From Bacteroidota bacterium (GTDB lineage: Bacteria > Bacteroidota > Bacteroidia > Bacteroidales > Rikenellaceae): DNA of 18,381 nucleotides. The notes under the pieces are model-generated. The model was not told where the DNA came from, did not search any database, and was given only the letters and a program-made list of their open reading frames with translations. Positions 16,263 to 18,381 of this stretch are shown piece by piece. Numbering within the stretch: the stretch's first letter is position 1; each line of letters begins with the position of its first letter. The stretch is taken from the NCBI GenBank assembly GCA_023413645.1, contig JAEZPN010000026.1, positions 1 to 18,381 of the forward strand, in the 5' to 3' direction. Position numbers and translations under genes: made by a program.

Positions 16263-17132
16263 ATGTATGATCAACCCGTTACACATAAGGAGCGCACAGC
16301 GATTCTATTTATCGTAGACTGCTCCGTATCTATGTTGCAGCCCGCAACAATAGGTAATCTCACTCTCCCAAAGATTGAGATAGTGAAGTTCATATGCAAT
16401 GCCATGATAGACGAACTTATGCTACGCTCACTGCGTGGCACCAAAGTACGTAACTACTATGACATCGCCGTTCTGGGATACTCCATGGGCGGTGTGGAGT
16501 CGCTACTTCCGGGCGACAGCGACGGTTTTATCTCCGTAGATAGACTCGTCGAGATGGCACCCATGCCTCAGACCATCTATGTCGAACAGCACGACGGCAA
16601 TGGTAACACCATAAACGCTCCCATAACAATACACGAATGGATAAACCCTCGCGCCGCGGGTTCTACGCCGATGCACGAGGCATTGGCATATGCCTATACG
16701 CTTGTCGAGAGATGGTGTCATAACCTCGATAACCGCTATAGTTTTCCTCCCATCGTATTTCATATCACCGATGGCGACTTCAACGATGCTGATGAGGTGT
16801 CGCTACTCGACATTGCATCACGCATCAAGCAGACACACACCGAGGATGGTAACACATTGTTATTCAACATACATCTCTCGTCAGATAGCGAGGACGGCTA
16901 TAGTGAATCCTTCCCTCACGCCAAGAAGTTCACAACCGACCGCCGCAACCGAGCTATACTCTATGAGATGTCGAGCGTTATGCCCAAGACGCTGGAACCA
17001 TTCATAACATGCCTTGATAGCGTTAAGCACCGTGGCCCTTATCGTTGTGTCACCTTCAACACCGCACCTTGCGGGTTGCTATCTATACTTAACATCGGCA
17101 CCGAGAGCGTAAACAACGTGCAATACCTATAA
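16263..17132 (+). CDS. von Willebrand factor A domain protein
   Basis: The 289-aa product is mostly one vWA domain, with no signal peptide or membrane helix, so it should be cytoplasmic. A full metal-ion-dependent adhesion site is visible: D19, S21 and S23 in FIVDCSVSM, T135 in AAGSTPMHEAL, and D170 in HITDGDFND. Such sites bind a divalent ion and a protein ligand. The middle segment (VLGYSMGGVESLLPG) and the domain's general layout resemble cytoplasmic TerY-like vWA proteins, which in other bacteria occur next to kinases and PP2C phosphatases. About 40 C-terminal residues after the domain are unassigned. The stop is 2 nt before the ATG of the pseudokinase-WG gene, so the two products are probably made together. 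It is unusual to find it in the same operon as polysaccharide genes. Confidence 0.85.
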   Translation: MYDQPVTHKERTAILFIVDCSVSMLQPATIGNLTLPKIEIVKFICNAMIDELMLRSLRGTKVRNYYDIAVLGYSMGGVESLLPGDSDGFISVDRLVEMAPMPQTIYVEQHDGNGNTINAPITIHEWINPRAAGSTPMHEALAYAYTLVERWCHNLDNRYSFPPIVFHITDGDFNDADEVSLLDIASRIKQTHTEDGNTLLFNIHLSSDSEDGYSESFPHAKKFTTDRRNRAILYEMSSVMPKTLEPFITCLDSVKHRGPYRCVTFNTAPCGLLSILNIGTESVNNVQYL

Positions 17133-17134
17133 CT

Positions 17135-18082
17135 ATGGAAGAGTGTACTATAATGCAGTTTCAGAATGCTATGCTACACCCAGAGGAGTGTCTGCATAGC
17201 TGCAAGGGTATGGAGTGTGACCGTGAGACGCTCACCCGCACCAAATATTTCGCAGAGTGCCGCGCAGAGCATGACGGCAAAATGGTTATGGTCTACGCGC
17301 CTATTACACCCAAATCAATGACTATGATAAGGCTTGCAAATAGCGTTCTGCCGGCTAATAGTAGTCACGTTCAAAAGCTGCATATTGTTGATAATGAGAT
17401 ACTATGTGTTGGATTCGACATGCGCCTATGTCCGATGATTGTTGAGCCGCTACCTGAGGGCACTCTTCTTAGCGAGGCGTTGTATACACATAGTCGTGAG
17501 CGCCTTGTTCACGGTCTTGATGCACTGCGTAGCGAACTGCAGCGCTACGATATAAGCATCAACCACCTACATCCAAATAGTATTATCGTTGACCGAGCCT
17601 ATCGCTGGCATGTCATACGTCCATACTACGCTACACATGGTTTTGGGAATGATGTAGAGGCCTTCGATAAACTCAACGAACTTATTGCAAGATATTCACT
17701 ATCATACGAATATGATGGCAATATGCTTCATGAGGATTTTGCACCCTACGGTGCTGGTAACACGACTTACCGTTACCCCATATGCGAAGGACTACGCCGC
17801 TTCTCCACGCCAGAAAGGTTTGGATATGAGGATGATAAGGGAAATGTTGTAATCGAGGCAAAGTTCCGCAGTGCGAGCGACTTTATGGAAGACCGCGCCA
17901 TAGTGCAGGGAGATAACCACAGGTGGGGTATTATAGATAAGAGAGGAAGATATATTATTGCTATGGAGTACGACTACGTTGAGTTCAATGTCGATGACGG
18001 CACCTCGGAGGTCATGCTCAACGAGCAAACAGCCATCTTCGACTACTTCGGCAAGCAACTCACGGAATGGACAGCGTCATAA
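17135..18082 (+). CDS. WG-repeat protein with a degenerate kinase-like N-terminal domain
   Basis: The C-terminal part (about residues 228-312) has WG (KWG) beta repeats: RFGYEDDKGNVVIEAKF with Phe in place of Trp, a canonical HRWGIIDKRGRYIIAMEYDYV (W264-G265), and a partial third unit TAIFDYFGKQLTEW. The N-terminal part (about 30-215) has no clear family but reads like the frame of a protein kinase: DGKMVMVYAPI (beta-3-like), IVEPLPEGTLLSEAL (hinge-like), LVHGLDALRSELQRYDISINHLHPNSIIVD (catalytic-loop-like) and GFGNDVEAFDKLNELI. The beta-3 Lys, the Asp of HRD and the DFG motif are not recognisable, so it would be a pseudokinase. The first 45 residues hold five Cys. No signal peptide is seen. 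Base use looks more AT-rich than in the upstream genes. The kinase reading is inference; the WG repeats are well supported. Confidence 0.75.
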   Translation: MEECTIMQFQNAMLHPEECLHSCKGMECDRETLTRTKYFAECRAEHDGKMVMVYAPITPKSMTMIRLANSVLPANSSHVQKLHIVDNEILCVGFDMRLCPMIVEPLPEGTLLSEALYTHSRERLVHGLDALRSELQRYDISINHLHPNSIIVDRAYRWHVIRPYYATHGFGNDVEAFDKLNELIARYSLSYEYDGNMLHEDFAPYGAGNTTYRYPICEGLRRFSTPERFGYEDDKGNVVIEAKFRSASDFMEDRAIVQGDNHRWGIIDKRGRYIIAMEYDYVEFNVDDGTSEVMLNEQTAIFDYFGKQLTEWTAS

Positions 18083-18142
18083 GAAGATCTTCGGTCTCTC
18101 AATTTATCTATTTACGCAGAATTTATGGTATGCCGTAACGAA

Positions 18143-18188
18143 GAATGGCGATTTGGATAGTACTATGCGTACAGCCAAATCGCCATTC
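18143..18188. repeat. 14-bp perfect inverted repeat between convergent units
   Basis: GAATGGCGATTTGG (18143-18156) and CCAAATCGCCATTC (18175-18188) are perfect reverse complements around an 18-nt centre that contains two copies of GTAC and could pair further. It lies between the end of the polysaccharide/vWA unit and the rRNA terminator. It could end plus-strand transcription, but no T-run follows on either strand, so terminator is only one reading. Confidence 0.6.
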
Positions 18189-18218
18189 AAGAAAGGTGCG
18201 CCAGAAATCTGCGCAAAT

Positions 18219-18253
18219 AAAAAAGAGAAGACCGAAATAATCGATCTTCTCTT
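18219..18253 (-). terminator. Rho-independent terminator of the rRNA operon
   Basis: Read on the minus strand, AAGAGAAGA (18253-18245) pairs with TCTTCTCTT (18231-18223) over 9 bp and is followed by six T (18224-18219), overlapping the stem's last two bases. It directly follows the 5S rRNA 3' end, as expected for an rRNA operon terminator. Confidence 0.85.
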
Positions 18254-18257
18254 GAAG

Positions 18258-18368
<111 letters not shown>

Positions 18369-18381
18369 GAACCTTGTTTTA

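Overview
The window looks like chromosomal DNA of a member of the Bacteroidota, most likely a gut-type Bacteroidales (an Alistipes/Rikenellaceae-like genome is possible but not proven). The evidence is two good matches to the Bacteroidetes promoter (TTTG, 19 nt, TAnnTTTG), general lack of Shine-Dalgarno sequences, several outer-membrane lipoproteins and beta-barrels of Bacteroidota type, a DUF4296 lipoprotein, and a 5S rRNA of Bacteroides type. The code is standard: TAA ends 11 genes, TAG 4 and TGA 2.

Layout. (1) 1-795: the 3' part of a class III PLP aminotransferase. (2) 796-929: a 20-bp perfect-stem terminator whose right arm carries the -33 box of the next promoter, followed by a 5'-terminal hairpin. 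(3) 930-11285: a tightly packed plus-strand unit, probably one transcript, with a Wzx-like flippase, holB (interrupted by an in-frame amber codon), folK, a small lipoprotein, a large Ig-like lipoprotein, an outer-membrane beta-barrel protein, rbfA, an FtsX/LolE-type permease, a DUF4296 lipoprotein and an amidohydrolase. It ends at a rho-independent terminator at 11310-11351. (4) 11352-11651: a promoter with nested inverted repeats and a structured leader of about 120 nt. (5) 11652-18082: a second plus-strand unit. Its first four genes form a minimal exopolysaccharide cluster: a monotopic phosphoglycosyl transferase with an unusual N-terminal domain, UDP-glucose dehydrogenase, an EpsG-type polymerase and a GT4 glycosyltransferase. 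They are followed, with gaps of only 7 and 2 nt, by a von Willebrand A protein and a protein that I read as a catalytically dead kinase-like domain fused to WG repeats. (6) 18083-18381: a 14-bp perfect inverted repeat, then the terminator and 5S rRNA of an rRNA operon on the minus strand, convergent with the second unit.

The first unit mixes housekeeping functions (clamp loader, folate, ribosome maturation, lipoprotein release) with envelope proteins. The flippase at its head could serve the polysaccharide unit, which has no flippase of its own in this window. The two observations most worth following up are the amber codon in otherwise intact holB and the vWA plus pseudokinase-WG pair at the end of the polysaccharide operon.
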